Shown piece after piece: positions 1-10,293 of a DNA stretch of 64,000 bases; the stretch's first letter is position 1; each line of letters starts with the position of its first letter. The stretch covers positions 992,001-1,056,000 of the forward strand of contig NZ_JAZHOH010000001.1 in NCBI RefSeq assembly GCF_040419245.1. The letters run 5' to 3'. Under the pieces are notes generated by a model. It was not told the DNA's origin and ran no database searches. It worked only from the letters and a program-made list of their open reading frames with translations. A program made the position numbers and the translations under genes. Source of the DNA: Ewingella sp. CoE-038-23. Its GTDB lineage: Bacteria; Pseudomonadota; Gammaproteobacteria; Enterobacterales; Enterobacteriaceae.

Positions 1-336
1 CGACATGGTGCGCGGCCTGCGGCGCAGCGTCATCCACAGCAGGAATTTCGGAATGCGGAACTTGATGGCCTGCACGCTGAGCTTGTAACGCTGGCCGCGT
101 GACATCACCAAGCCGTTAGACGCGCCGCGTTTGTCTTGATAATTGCGTACCAGCACCACGCTGTTTTGCCCCATCCAGCCGGTGACGTAATGCTCTTTGT
201 CGCTGGCTGAAATATCCAAATCACGGGCGATCTGCTCGATTTTCTCCACGTCCAATTGGCCGAGGGAGAGGCTTTGATCCGCGCTGTAATAGCTCTTCTT
301 TAAAACGGAGGAGGTCGGGTGAGTGGCTAACGACAT
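1..336 (-). CDS. Unrecognised protein, N-terminal part only (runs off the window)
   Basis: An open frame on the minus strand starts at ATG 336-334 (MSLATHPTSS...) and stays open to base 1, giving 112 residues with no stop. The visible part has a basic, hydrophobic stretch near the window edge (IPKFLLWMTLRRRPR) and no signal peptide. It lies downstream of flhA in the same direction, behind a probable terminator, so it need not belong to the flagellar operon. I do not recognise the family. The coding call rests on a clean long frame with plausible codon use. Confidence 0.5.
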   Translation of the reverse strand, partial: MSLATHPTSSVLKKSYYSADQSLSLGQLDVEKIEQIARDLDISASDKEHYVTGWMGQNSVVLVRNYQDKRGASNGLVMSRGQRYKLSVQAIKFRIPKFLLWMTLRRRPRTMS

Positions 337-424
337 AACCGGGCTTCCAGCAAAATGACATTATTTATAGCGTAGCCTAAGTTGTCGGACATATTTATGT
401 CAGTGCTAGCAAAAACCACAATTT

Positions 425-456
425 TAATATCCCGCGCCCAAAATAAGGCGCGGGGG
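425..456 (-). terminator. Probable intrinsic terminator of the flhA operon
   Basis: An 8-bp G+C-rich stem (CCCGCGCC at 431-438 with GGCGCGGG at 447-454) lies just past the flhA stop. On the minus strand it is followed by an A/T-rich tract (ATATTAAAAT), consistent with Rho-independent termination of the fliM-to-flhA transcript. Confidence 0.6.
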
Positions 457-463
457 AAGGGCG

Positions 464-2557
464 TTACGTCAGACTGCCTTCAATACGCAGTTCGTGTTCA
501 TCGGGGATTTCATTGAAGGAGAGCACGTGCAGCCCCGGCGCGAATAAACGGGCATAGCGCGACAGCAGCGGGCGCAGTTGCGGCGGCACCAGCAGCACCG
601 GCTCTTTACCAATGGCTTTCATCTGCTCTTTGACTTTTGGCAGCGTATTTTGGAACTGTGTCAGCAGGTTAGGGTCCAGCGGAATGCTGTCGAGCGGCGT
701 TTTACCCGCCGTTTGCGTCTGATTAAAGGCGGTCATCAGCAGCGTTTCCAGCTCGTGATGCAGGGTGTAAACCGACAGCGCGCTGCCCTGAACCATGCCC
801 GCCGTGATGCTGCGGCGTAGGGCATAACGCACGTCGGCCGCCAGCAGGAAGGCGTCTTTGGTGGTGGCTGCGCTTTCCAGCAGCGTAGTGCCGATCACCA
901 CGATATCGCGCAGCGACACCCCTTCTTGCAGCAGCATGCGATAGATGCGCAGCAGCTGGCTGTAATTGAGGGCGCCGTTGAGATCTTCCGCCAGTTTGGG
1001 GGACATCGACGCCAGCCGGTTGTGCAGCAGGGTGATGTCGTCATAGTTAAACAGGTCAGGAATATGCTGGCGCAGCACCTTGTTGACGTGAGTTGCCACT
1101 ACGCTGGCGCAGTCCACCACCTGATAGCCCAGATTAAGCGCGTGCGGCTTCTGGTCCGGCGTTATCCAGGTCACCGGCATGCCGTAGGCCGGGTCATTAT
1201 CCAGCTGGCCGTCCACCTCGCCATAGGTTTCGCTGGAGGGCAGCGCCATCAGTTTATCGGCGGGCAGCGTGCCGCTGGCCTGCTTGATGCCGTTGACCGT
1301 GATGATGTACTGGGTCGGCTTAAGGCGGAAGTTCTCGCGAATTCGCACCTCGGGCAGCAGCACGCCGTAGGTTTCCGACACCACCTGCCGCACCCCGCGT
1401 ATTCGCTGAGTGAGGGGGCTGCCTTTAGATTTATCAACCAGCGTCACCAGCTTGTAGCCAAGGCTAATTGCCACCGGCTCAATCAGCGGAATGCTTTCCC
1501 AGCTAACGGTTTGCTCAATATCTTCGCTGATATTTTTCGAGATTTCCGCCAGTTGCTCGGCTTCATTGACTGCCGCCTTAGGCTGGCGGCTGATGCGCCA
1601 CGCGGTGTAAGCCAGCATCGCGGTGAAAGAGAGGAAGGGCAGATGCGGCATGCCTGGCACCACCGCCAGCACAAACATCACGCCCGCCGCCGTGTAGAGC
1701 GTCATTGGCGAGGCCAGCAACTGACGCTTCATCTCCGTGGCCATATCGCCGCTGTCGTTGACGCGGGTAACAATAATTGCCGCCGCGGTAGAGAGCAGCA
1801 GGGACGGGATTTGCGCCACCAGACCATCACCAATGGTCAGTAACACGTACTGCTGGAAGGCGGCGCTGGCGCTCAGGTCATATTTAAAGATACCGATACA
1901 GATACCGCCGATCAGGTTGATCATTAAGATCATCATCCCGGCGATGGCGTCCCCACGGACAAACTTCGACGCCCCGTCCATTGCGCCGTAGAAATCCGCC
2001 TCGCTGGCGATCTCTTTGCGGCGGGTTCGCGCCTGCTCTTGGTTGATAAGCCCGGCATTCAGGTCGGCGTCGATCGCCATCTGTTTGCCCGGCATGGCGT
2101 CGAGGGTGAATCGCGCCGATACCTCGGAAATACGCTCGGCCCCCTTGGTCACCACCACGAAGTTGATGATCATCAAGATCACGAACACTACGAAGCCAAC
2201 CACGAAGTTACCGCCGATCACCACCTGACCGAAGGATTCAATCACCTTACCGGCGGCGCCAACCCCTTCATGACCAAACAGCAGCACCACGCGGGTAGAC
2301 GCCACGTTGAGCGACAGGCGCAACAGGGTGGTTATCAGCAAGACGGTGGGGAACAGCGCGAAATCGAGCGGGCGCTTGGTCGATACGCTGACCAGCAGCA
2401 CCAGCACCGCCAGCACGATGTTGAAGGTGAACAGGACGTCGAGCACCATCGGTGGCAATGGCAAGATGATCATTGCCAAAATACTCAGCAGTACTAAAGG
2501 TACGCCAACGCTGCCTCCCCGGAAGACTTTAAAGAACCTGCTAGTGAATTTCTGCAT
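464..2557 (-). CDS. flhA: Flagellar export gate protein FlhA (lateral system, LfhA)
   Basis: FlhA forms the nonameric ring of the flagellar type III export gate in the inner membrane. The 697 residues match the family length. The N-terminal half (about 20-330) is membrane-embedded with the family signature RLSLNVASTRV near residue 82. The C-terminal half is the cytoplasmic substrate and chaperone docking domain. The start overlaps the end of flhB by 17 bp, implying translational coupling. It is the last gene of the minus-strand operon fliM-N-P-Q-R-flhB-flhA, the order seen in enterobacterial flag-2 (lfi/lfh) loci and not that of the primary flhBAE operon. Confidence 0.96.
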   Translation of the reverse strand: MQKFTSRFFKVFRGGSVGVPLVLLSILAMIILPLPPMVLDVLFTFNIVLAVLVLLVSVSTKRPLDFALFPTVLLITTLLRLSLNVASTRVVLLFGHEGVGAAGKVIESFGQVVIGGNFVVGFVVFVILMIINFVVVTKGAERISEVSARFTLDAMPGKQMAIDADLNAGLINQEQARTRRKEIASEADFYGAMDGASKFVRGDAIAGMMILMINLIGGICIGIFKYDLSASAAFQQYVLLTIGDGLVAQIPSLLLSTAAAIIVTRVNDSGDMATEMKRQLLASPMTLYTAAGVMFVLAVVPGMPHLPFLSFTAMLAYTAWRISRQPKAAVNEAEQLAEISKNISEDIEQTVSWESIPLIEPVAISLGYKLVTLVDKSKGSPLTQRIRGVRQVVSETYGVLLPEVRIRENFRLKPTQYIITVNGIKQASGTLPADKLMALPSSETYGEVDGQLDNDPAYGMPVTWITPDQKPHALNLGYQVVDCASVVATHVNKVLRQHIPDLFNYDDITLLHNRLASMSPKLAEDLNGALNYSQLLRIYRMLLQEGVSLRDIVVIGTTLLESAATTKDAFLLAADVRYALRRSITAGMVQGSALSVYTLHHELETLLMTAFNQTQTAGKTPLDSIPLDPNLLTQFQNTLPKVKEQMKAIGKEPVLLVPPQLRPLLSRYARLFAPGLHVLSFNEIPDEHELRIEGSLT

Positions 2558-3683
2558 CCTGTTTTAACACCTCTTTCGGGATCGTCATGAATCGGTTTAA
2601 TTGCGGGCGCGAGCTGCTATTGCCCACGCGCCAGGATTTGAGCTGCAATACATAGGTCAGCACGTGCGCAATGGCGCGGTAGAGCTGAGAAGGGATCTGC
2701 TGATTAACCTGCGTGGTGTAATAAACCGCGCGGGCCAACTTAGGAAACTCGACGATTTCAATCTGGTTTTCCTTCGCGACCTGACGGATATAAAGCGCGG
2801 TTTCATCACTGCCTTTCGCCACCACGTAAGGGGCAGCGGCGCGGGAGTGGTCATACTTCAGCGCCACGGCAAAGTGCGTCGGGTTGGTGATAATCACGTC
2901 GGCTCCCGGCACGGTGCGGCGGATCTGCCCCATGGCGACCTGCCGCTGGAGCTGGCGAATGCGGGATTTCACCTCCGGCTTACCTTCGCTGTTCTTGTAT
3001 TCGTCCTTCTGCTCTTGCTTGGTCATGCGCAGTTTTTTGTTGAACATGTACTTGGTGATCGGCAGATCCACGGCGGCAAAGAAGCCAACCAGCAACACGA
3101 AGTTGAACATCACATCGCCATACAGCGAGAGGCTGTGGAACACCGCCTCTTTGAAAAACAGTGACTGCATGGCGAGGTAATCCGGCAGGTAGCTGCTCAC
3201 CATGTGGTAGAGCAGGGCCAGCATGATGATGCTTTTGAACATCATTTTGAGCGTTTCAACCAGATGCTGGGCGCTAAACAGGCGGCCAATTCCGGTGATA
3301 GGGTTCAGTTTGCCGAAGTTCGGCAGCAGCTTTTTCGGCGTGAATATCCAGCCGCCGGGGATCAGCGATACTGCCGACGCAGCCAACGGAATGGGGATCA
3401 GCGTGACAACAAATTTCAAAAATATCAGCATATTGTATTTAAGGAACTGAGCGATAATGCCCGGTTCGACAATGTGCTGGGAGTACTGATTGAGTGACAC
3501 AAAGGCTTCACGCACGAAATCCCGGTAGTGGGGCATGCTGCTGCTCACCACAAAGAACGCCGCAAACAGGCTGCCCGCCAGCGAGATATCTTTTGAGCGA
3601 GCAATTTCGCCCTCTTCGCGCGCCTTGCGCTTTTTCTGCGCCGAGGCCTTCTCACTCTTTTCTCCTGCTGAATCATCCGCCAT
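2541..3683 (-). CDS. flhB: Flagellar export switch protein FlhB (LfhB)
   Basis: FlhB is the export gate component that switches substrate class from rod/hook to filament after self-cleavage. The 380 residues begin with a charged N-terminus (SEKASAQKKRKAREEG) typical of FlhB/SctU proteins, followed by four hydrophobic segments (about 33-200). The autocleavage motif NPTH is intact at residues 267-270 in the C-terminal cytoplasmic domain. The start overlaps the fliR end by 11 bp and its end overlaps flhA. All expected functional features are present. Confidence 0.96.
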   Translation of the reverse strand: MADDSAGEKSEKASAQKKRKAREEGEIARSKDISLAGSLFAAFFVVSSSMPHYRDFVREAFVSLNQYSQHIVEPGIIAQFLKYNMLIFLKFVVTLIPIPLAASAVSLIPGGWIFTPKKLLPNFGKLNPITGIGRLFSAQHLVETLKMMFKSIIMLALLYHMVSSYLPDYLAMQSLFFKEAVFHSLSLYGDVMFNFVLLVGFFAAVDLPITKYMFNKKLRMTKQEQKDEYKNSEGKPEVKSRIRQLQRQVAMGQIRRTVPGADVIITNPTHFAVALKYDHSRAAAPYVVAKGSDETALYIRQVAKENQIEIVEFPKLARAVYYTTQVNQQIPSQLYRAIAHVLTYVLQLKSWRVGNSSSRPQLNRFMTIPKEVLKQDAEIH

Positions 3684-4449
3684 TGGAGACCCTCATGCTG
3701 TCGAGCATCGCCAATATTTGGTTGGTGAAATGCAGATAATGGTCCGGCAGGTTGTAGAACAGCGCGGCCAGACAGCCCAGGCCGAACAGCATATTAATAG
3801 GGAAGCCGAGCGAGAACAGGTTGAGGGTGGGCGCAATGCGGTTAAGCAGGCCAAACACGCCCTGAACCGTCAGCATAATAAAAGTTGTCGGCAGCGCCAG
3901 CAGCATGGCGGAGGAGAAAACCCAGCCCAGCGCCAGCGCCATCCCTTTAAAACTTTGCGGGTGCAGCGCGTTGCCAATCGGCCAATAGGTGAAGCCTTTG
4001 AACAAGATAGTCACCAGCAGCAGGTGGCCGTCCATCACGAAGAACAGCAGTCCGGCAAAGATATACACGGTTTGTGAAATCACGGTGGTGGACGCGCCGC
4101 TGTTGGGGTCATTCATGACGGCCATGCTCATGCCCATATTAAACGACAGGATTTGGCCGGCGGTCTGTAACGCCAGAAACACCAGTTGAAGCGTCATGCC
4201 AAACACCAACCCCCAGATAATCTGCTCGAAGGTCAGCAATATGCCGCGCATGGAGAGCAGGCTGACTTCGGCAACATTGGGAACCAGCGGGGCCATGATG
4301 ATAGCCAGCGCCAAAGAAATAATAATGCGAATGCGGACGTTCAGCGCCTTGTTGTCCAGAATGGGGCAAAAATGGACAAACGACATGATGCGTACAAAGG
4401 GAAACCAGAGTGAGAACACCAGGGCGGTTAGCGCGTCAATCGGCATCAT
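3673..4449 (-). CDS. fliR: Flagellar export protein FliR (LfiR)
   Basis: FliR is an integral membrane part of the export gate core (FliP5-FliQ4-FliR1). The 258-residue product is almost entirely hydrophobic, with about six predicted membrane spans, and has the FliR-type stretch around MNDPNSGASTTVISQ. It follows fliQ with a 6-bp gap and overlaps flhB by 11 bp. Length and neighbours fit FliR; a non-flagellar SctT paralogue is unlikely in this context. Confidence 0.94.
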   Translation of the reverse strand: MMPIDALTALVFSLWFPFVRIMSFVHFCPILDNKALNVRIRIIISLALAIIMAPLVPNVAEVSLLSMRGILLTFEQIIWGLVFGMTLQLVFLALQTAGQILSFNMGMSMAVMNDPNSGASTTVISQTVYIFAGLLFFVMDGHLLLVTILFKGFTYWPIGNALHPQSFKGMALALGWVFSSAMLLALPTTFIMLTVQGVFGLLNRIAPTLNLFSLGFPINMLFGLGCLAALFYNLPDHYLHFTNQILAMLDSMRVSNGG

Positions 4450-4455
4450 GATTCC

Positions 4456-4728
4456 TTAATGCACCAGCACGCTGGCTTGGGTAAAGATGGCGATGCAGAA
4501 GTCACTGAGCTGCACCATCATCCATTTCCCACAGATGATCAGTATCAACAGGGTGACAATCAGGCGCGGCAGAAAGCTCAGTGTCTGTTCATTAATTTGG
4601 GTGGCGGCCTGGAAAATACTGACGCATAGCCCAACTAGCAGGCTAGGAACGACCAGCACGCAGACCAGCGTGATCACCGTTTTGATGCCACCTGCGACGA
4701 CATCCGCCGCGGTATCTATGGTTAACAT
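4456..4728 (-). CDS. fliQ: Flagellar export protein FliQ (LfiQ)
   Basis: This 90-residue protein has two hydrophobic hairpin segments separated by the FliQ-type motif SIFQAATQINEQTLSFLPRL. FliQ subunits pack around the FliP/FliR channel of the export gate in the inner membrane. Gene order fliP-fliQ-fliR is the universal one. The spacing to fliP is 27 bp and to fliR 6 bp, consistent with one transcript. Confidence 0.95.
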   Translation of the reverse strand: MLTIDTAADVVAGGIKTVITLVCVLVVPSLLVGLCVSIFQAATQINEQTLSFLPRLIVTLLILIICGKWMMVQLSDFCIAIFTQASVLVH

Positions 4729-4755
4729 GTTATTTCCTCGTAAGAGGCGGGAGCC

Positions 4756-5511
4756 TTAGCTCAGGCCAAGCCCTTGAATGCTGTGGGTGAGGGTGCCGAC
4801 GGTCAGCGACCAGCCGTCTATCAGTACAAAGAGCATCAGTTTGAAGGGCAGCGAAACGATCAGCGGCGACAGCATCATCATCCCCATCGCCATCAGGACG
4901 CTGGCGACGATCAGGTCAATCACTAAGAACGGGATGTAAATCATGAAGCCAATCTGGAAGGCGGTTTTCAGCTCGCTCAGCACATAAGCGGGCACCACAA
5001 TCGATAAGTCTTGCGCCTGCGGATCACCTTTCTCTCCGGCGATATCCATGATTTGCGCCATGGCCTTTTTGTCGGTCTGCGCCAGCATGAATCTCTTGAG
5101 TGGCACGGAGGCGGTGCTCAGCGTTTCTTGCAAGGTAATTTGGTCATTCTGATAAGGCACGATGGCGTGGTCATAGATATTCATCCACACCGGGCGCATC
5201 ACCAATAGGGTCAAGGACAGGGCAATACCAATCAGGATCTTGTTCGGCGGGGTCTGCTGTAGCCCCATGGCCTGGCGCAAAATTGACAGCACGATGATGA
5301 ACCGGGTGAAGCAGGTCATCATCAACACCATAGTCGGCAACAGGCCGAGCAGGGTCATCAGGATCAGCACCTGAATCTTGACGCTGTACTCTTGGCCGCC
5401 ACCGGCCTGATTGATAACGTTCAAAAAGGCGATATCTCCACCCTTGGCGAGGACCAGGGGTGAAAACAGGCCGAGTGCGAGGCCGAGGAGGATCAGCCGT
5501 GATCTCTTCAT
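4756..5511 (-). CDS. fliP: Flagellar export protein FliP (LfiP)
   Basis: FliP is the main subunit of the export channel. The 251 residues start with a cleavable signal peptide (about residues 1-22, ending ...SPLVLA), which is characteristic of FliP. Hydrophobic spans follow, with the family segments TCFTRFIIVLSILRQAMG near residue 85 and PFLVIDLIVASVLMAMGMMM in the C-terminal third. The start overlaps the fliN stop by 4 bp. Note that the usual fliO is absent between fliN and fliP, as is common in flag-2 systems. Confidence 0.95.
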   Translation of the reverse strand: MKRSRLILLGLALGLFSPLVLAKGGDIAFLNVINQAGGGQEYSVKIQVLILMTLLGLLPTMVLMMTCFTRFIIVLSILRQAMGLQQTPPNKILIGIALSLTLLVMRPVWMNIYDHAIVPYQNDQITLQETLSTASVPLKRFMLAQTDKKAMAQIMDIAGEKGDPQAQDLSIVVPAYVLSELKTAFQIGFMIYIPFLVIDLIVASVLMAMGMMMLSPLIVSLPFKLMLFVLIDGWSLTVGTLTHSIQGLGLS

Positions 5512-5894
5512 AACGCTAATTCATCTATTTCTTTACTGTTAAATTCCAGCACGCGGATGCCGTATTTCTCGTTCAGCACCACCACTTCGGCTTTACCAAA
5601 CAGAATACCGTTGACCTTAATGTCCAGTGGTTCACCGGCGAGCTTGTCCAGCTCGATCACCGAGTCGTCATCTATGCGCAGCAGCTCAGACAGGGCGATT
5701 TCTACCGACGCCACTTCCAGCGTCAGGGTGACGGGAATACGGCTGAGCAGTGAGGTGTGGCGACGGGCCAGCGCGTTCTGGGCGTCGGGCTGTGAGGCCG
5801 GCACCGACGGTGCGGCGTTGTCGGTTGAGTCATCGTCCAGGGAGAAGTTGAAATCGTCCATATCCGACGTTTCGATGGCGTCTTTTTTACTCAT
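5508..5894 (-). CDS. fliN: Flagellar motor switch protein FliN (LfiN)
   Basis: FliN builds the lower C-ring and helps deliver export substrates. This 128-residue protein has a variable acidic N-terminus (about 1-45) and a conserved C-terminal SpoA/FliN domain (about 50-125) containing VTLTLEVASVEIALSELL and VNGILFGKAEVVVLN. It overlaps fliM upstream and fliP downstream by 4 bp each, so the genes are translationally coupled. Confidence 0.94.
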   Translation of the reverse strand: MSKKDAIETSDMDDFNFSLDDDSTDNAAPSVPASQPDAQNALARRHTSLLSRIPVTLTLEVASVEIALSELLRIDDDSVIELDKLAGEPLDIKVNGILFGKAEVVVLNEKYGIRVLEFNSKEIDELAL

Positions 5895-6799
5895 AAGGCT
5901 TTATCCTCGGTGATATTTTCTACGATCTCAGTTAAATACAAACGAGTTCGGTCTTCGACAATCAGCGCGTTGAAGAGCTGCTGTTTACCGACAAACACCG
6001 GAAATTTCTGCGCTAAAGAAACGGGCAAAATATCGCCGGGCTTAATGGCGGCGAGCTGCGCCACCATCATCTGTAATTGAGCGACGCGAGCGTTTAGCTC
6101 AAGCGGAAGGGTGTCGACCAGCAGCTTTATCGAGCGGGCGGCCTTGTTTTCTTCATGGGCAGTAGGCTGGCTGCGCGACATTTTGCGGCGAATTTCCGCC
6201 AGCAGCAGGTCAGCATGATGATGGTCGAGGTAAATATGAAACTGGCCTGACGGATAGCCGTTGAGGCTGAAACTCACTTTATATGACCACTGGCTGTTTA
6301 CCGCCGACAGGTCGGGTTTCAACTCCAACTGGGTGCCCATCATGCCGGGATGAATAATGAGTCGCACGATATCCAGCGCCAGTTTCGATTTCAGGCGCTC
6401 TTCAGTGCGGCTGAGCGGGAAAAGGGCGGACTTTTCGCCATCTTGTGGTTCTTCGCCAATGTCTTCCGGGCGAGCCAAACCGTAATAATCATTTAATATG
6501 CAGGATAATAAGTCACGGTCAACATCAAAGCCGATCATGCCAAATTGCGAAATAATAATTTCCGCATGTTTTTCTTCTTTATCCATAGCAAAGTTAAAGG
6601 CACCGAGCGTGGCATTAACGCGGAACTTTCTGAGGAAATAAGTGTTCAGCTTGGCATCGGTAACATCAAAATGAAGCAGGAAAGCTTTTGGCAAACGATG
6701 ATAAGGTCTGCCGAGCTTATTCCCTTCCAGTTTAAATATGTTTGGTGTCTGGCTGTATTTAACAACCTTTACCTTGCTACGTGGATTTCTCGCACTCAT
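5891..6799 (-). CDS. fliM: Flagellar motor switch protein FliM (LfiM), lacking the CheY-binding N-terminus
   Basis: FliM links FliG to FliN in the C-ring. The 302-residue product has a middle domain and a C-terminal SpoA-like domain (VAQLAAIKPGDILPVSLAQK). It starts with a basic peptide (MSARNPRSKVKVVKYSQ) where chemotactic FliM proteins carry the short acidic EIDALL-type motif that binds phosphorylated CheY; that motif is not seen. First gene of the export/switch operon; the start at 6799 faces the 436-bp divergent region shared with lafK. The missing peptide suggests a motor that does not answer CheY (inference). Confidence 0.88.
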   Translation of the reverse strand: MSARNPRSKVKVVKYSQTPNIFKLEGNKLGRPYHRLPKAFLLHFDVTDAKLNTYFLRKFRVNATLGAFNFAMDKEEKHAEIIISQFGMIGFDVDRDLLSCILNDYYGLARPEDIGEEPQDGEKSALFPLSRTEERLKSKLALDIVRLIIHPGMMGTQLELKPDLSAVNSQWSYKVSFSLNGYPSGQFHIYLDHHHADLLLAEIRRKMSRSQPTAHEENKAARSIKLLVDTLPLELNARVAQLQMMVAQLAAIKPGDILPVSLAQKFPVFVGKQQLFNALIVEDRTRLYLTEIVENITEDKAL

Positions 6800-7235
6800 G
6801 GACTGGTCACTTACCCTGTTAGCGATGATGGATAATCAGTGGCGTCATTTATATTGAAAGTAATTTTCAATGCCTATTAAAGAAGCTTGCCGTTGAGGTC
6901 GCTTTGTTTCTGTATGCACCCAGACGTTGCTCTTTATTTTTGAATGGCTTCATTAAACATTGAGTGGGTGAATAAAACAATGCGAGTTGCCTTATTAAAA
7001 AGTTATTAAAAAATTATTAAATAAGGCGTTAAACCCGGAGTTGCTGCTGGGTTTAATGATATGTTGTTGTTTTAATTGGTTTAAGATCTAAATAATGTCT
7101 TATTAATAAATTTCTCATTAAATGTGTGTAATCATTTGCGCAGATTGATTGACGGGCACAATGTTTAACGTCAATAAGTGTTTCCTAAGTCAATCTGATT
7201 TCCTGATTTCCACATCGCAAAAGTGAGAAAATCCG
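6800..7235. promoter_or_regulatory. Divergent intergenic region between fliM and lafK
   Basis: This A+T-rich 436-bp stretch holds no credible gene. It must contain the promoters of the fliM-to-flhA operon (leftward) and of lafK-fliE-J (rightward). I found no match to the sigma54 consensus TGGCAC-N5-TTGCW and no copy of CGGAA-N7-TTCCG here, so LafK is probably not its own activator through this region. No convincing sigma70 pair could be chosen by eye. Confidence 0.5.
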
Positions 7236-8240
<1,005 letters not shown>

Positions 8241-8274
8241 TTTTCCGCCGGGCAGACCGGCCAAAGGTTTTCCG

Positions 8275-8628
8275 ATGGAACAGATTAAATGGGCGGGTTT
8301 TGCACCTGTCCAACGGCAAATGATGCAAGAGATGCAGCGCATGAGCGGCGCGGCGAACACCTCCGCTGCGGATAGCATGGCGATAGCCCATAACGGCGAA
8401 TCGTCGGATTTATCATTCAAACGGGTAATGTCGCAGGCATTGGGCACGGTTAACAACATTCAGCAAGAGGCTTCCGATAAGCAGACTGCGATGAACATGG
8501 GCACCAGTGATGATCTGGTGGGGACCATGCTCGCCAGCCAAAAAGCCAGCATCTCCTTCTCCGCACTGGTTCAGGTACGCAACAAAGTGGCCTCGGGCGT
8601 TGAAGAAATCATGGGCCTTTCCATCTAA
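8275..8628 (+). CDS. fliE: Flagellar basal-body protein FliE (LfiE)
   Basis: FliE joins the MS-ring to the proximal rod. The 117-residue product carries the family C-terminus (QKASISFSALVQVRNKVASG followed by VEEIMGLSI). I chose ATG 8275 because AAAGG at 8263-8267 gives a well-placed ribosome binding site; an upstream GTG at 8206 would overlap lafK and adds unconserved residues. It follows lafK by 34 bp and begins the fliE-F-G-H-I-J set. Confidence 0.93.
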   Translation: MEQIKWAGFAPVQRQMMQEMQRMSGAANTSAADSMAIAHNGESSDLSFKRVMSQALGTVNNIQQEASDKQTAMNMGTSDDLVGTMLASQKASISFSALVQVRNKVASGVEEIMGLSI

Positions 8629-8649
8629 TCCGCCATAAGAGAGTTCAGC

Positions 8650-10293
8650 GTGTTTGAACGTTTAAAAGGCCGGATCCCGGCATTGAAGGGCACTCCCGGT
8701 GATAAAAAAAGTTTGCTGGTTCTGGCGCTGGTCGCGGTGCTTGCCACTGGCGGTATCGTCGCCTGGATGTGGATCGGTGGGCAAGATTACACCGCGCTGT
8801 TTGGCTCTCAGGAGAAGATCCCGGTAGCTAAAGCGCTGGAAGTGCTCGACGCAGAAAAAATCAGCTATCGCATTAGCCCCTCCGATGGCCGCATTTTGGT
8901 GCCCTCTTCCGATGTCTCCCGCGCGCGAATGACACTGTCGGCCAAAGGCGTGCAGTCGATTCAACCCGCCGGCTATGAGCTGATGGACAAAGACGAGCTG
9001 CTTGGTAGCAGCCAATTTGTGCAAAACGTTCGCTACAAACGCAGTCTGGAAGGGGAGTTGGAGCAAACCATCATGTCCCTCGACGGCGTGGAAGAAGCGC
9101 GGGTGCAGCTGGCTATCAACGAATCCAGCTCTTTTGTGGTCAATGCCGGGCCAGAAAATAGTGCCTCGATTATGGTCAAACTGCGCGCCGGAACCCAGCT
9201 TGCTGACGACCAAATTAACGCCATTGTGCATTTGGTGGCGACCAGCGTGCCGTCGCTAAAACCGGAGCATGTCAGTCTGGTCGATCAGGCGGGGAATCTG
9301 CTTTCCGACAGCGTGAGCGGCGTGGCAGCCACGGGCGGCAAGAAGCGTAACTCGATGCTCTCGACCTTGCAGGATCAGACGCATCAGGCCTTAGCCAACG
9401 TGCTGACGCCGCTGGTGGGCGAGAAAAATTACCGCATCAGCATCATGCCTGAGCTGGATATGAGTGACATCGAAGAGACGCGTGAGAATTACCAAGGCGA
9501 TCCTAAGGTCACTAATGAGCATGTGCAGAGTGATGACACGCTGGACAGCGTGGCGATGGGTATTCCCGGCTCACTGAGCAACCGCCCACCGGCAGCCGCC
9601 GCGGCAAATACGCCAGCCGCGCCAGTCGACAAAAAAGACCAAAGCGCACGCAATAGCCACATGGATACTACCAAGGTCTATCACTACAACACGGTGATCA
9701 GCCACGTTAAGCATCCAGGTTTTGAAATCAAACGTCTCAGCGTCGCGGTGGTGCTTAACCAGAGCGCGGTGAAAGAGTGGAAAGATGACCAAAAAGCCCA
9801 ATTGCAGGAGGTGTTGAAAAACGCCGCCGGAATTGATGCGCAGCGCGGCGACGTGCTCTCCCTCAGCATGATGCAGTTTATTGCTCCCGCCAAAGTCACG
9901 CCGCCGGCTCCGCTGAAATGGTGGCAAAACCCCGACTTGATGTCATGGGTGGAGCTGATTGGCAGCGGCCTGTTGGTGCTGTTAGCTCTGTTGCTGGTGG
10001 GTAAACCTCTCGCCAAGCGTCTGGCGACGGTCAACAGCAAACCTGTGGCGGTGGCGGTGCCAGACGATAGCCTCGACCAGCAGGTGCTTCAGGTGGATGC
10101 CAGCGGCGCCAGCGAAGAGCGCAAAGGTCTCGACCTGCCTTCCTTCCCCGGAGAGGACAACCTTCCGGCCATGAGTTCGGGCCTGGAAACCAAGATTGAA
10201 TTCCTGCAAAAACTGGCCATCAGCGATACCGATCGCGTGGTGGATGTCTTCAAACAATGGATAGGCAGCAATGAGCGAAACCAGCCCAAATAA
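8650..10293 (+). CDS. fliF: Flagellar MS-ring protein FliF (LfiF)
   Basis: FliF forms the MS-ring in the inner membrane, the assembly base of the flagellum. The 547-residue protein has an N-terminal membrane segment (about 24-44), periplasmic ring-building domains (YscJ/FliF, about 45-220; FliF_C, about 250-430), a second membrane span (about 437-458, GSGLLVLLALLLVG) and a C-terminal cytoplasmic tail that binds FliG. Translation begins at GTG 8650. The end overlaps fliG by 23 bp, an overlap that couples two proteins that bind each other. Confidence 0.95.
   Translation: MFERLKGRIPALKGTPGDKKSLLVLALVAVLATGGIVAWMWIGGQDYTALFGSQEKIPVAKALEVLDAEKISYRISPSDGRILVPSSDVSRARMTLSAKGVQSIQPAGYELMDKDELLGSSQFVQNVRYKRSLEGELEQTIMSLDGVEEARVQLAINESSSFVVNAGPENSASIMVKLRAGTQLADDQINAIVHLVATSVPSLKPEHVSLVDQAGNLLSDSVSGVAATGGKKRNSMLSTLQDQTHQALANVLTPLVGEKNYRISIMPELDMSDIEETRENYQGDPKVTNEHVQSDDTLDSVAMGIPGSLSNRPPAAAAANTPAAPVDKKDQSARNSHMDTTKVYHYNTVISHVKHPGFEIKRLSVAVVLNQSAVKEWKDDQKAQLQEVLKNAAGIDAQRGDVLSLSMMQFIAPAKVTPPAPLKWWQNPDLMSWVELIGSGLLVLLALLLVGKPLAKRLATVNSKPVAVAVPDDSLDQQVLQVDASGASEERKGLDLPSFPGEDNLPAMSSGLETKIEFLQKLAISDTDRVVDVFKQWIGSNERNQPK

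Noticed and set aside
926..1843. 305-residue open frame on the plus strand opposite flhA
   Set aside because: It is antisense to a clear FlhA and its product is His/Arg/Gln-rich without any domain pattern; it is a G+C-driven shadow.
6915..6932. TGCACCCAGACGTTGCT between fliM and lafK as a sigma54 promoter
   Set aside because: Spacing between the two halves is wrong and the GG of the -24 element is missing.
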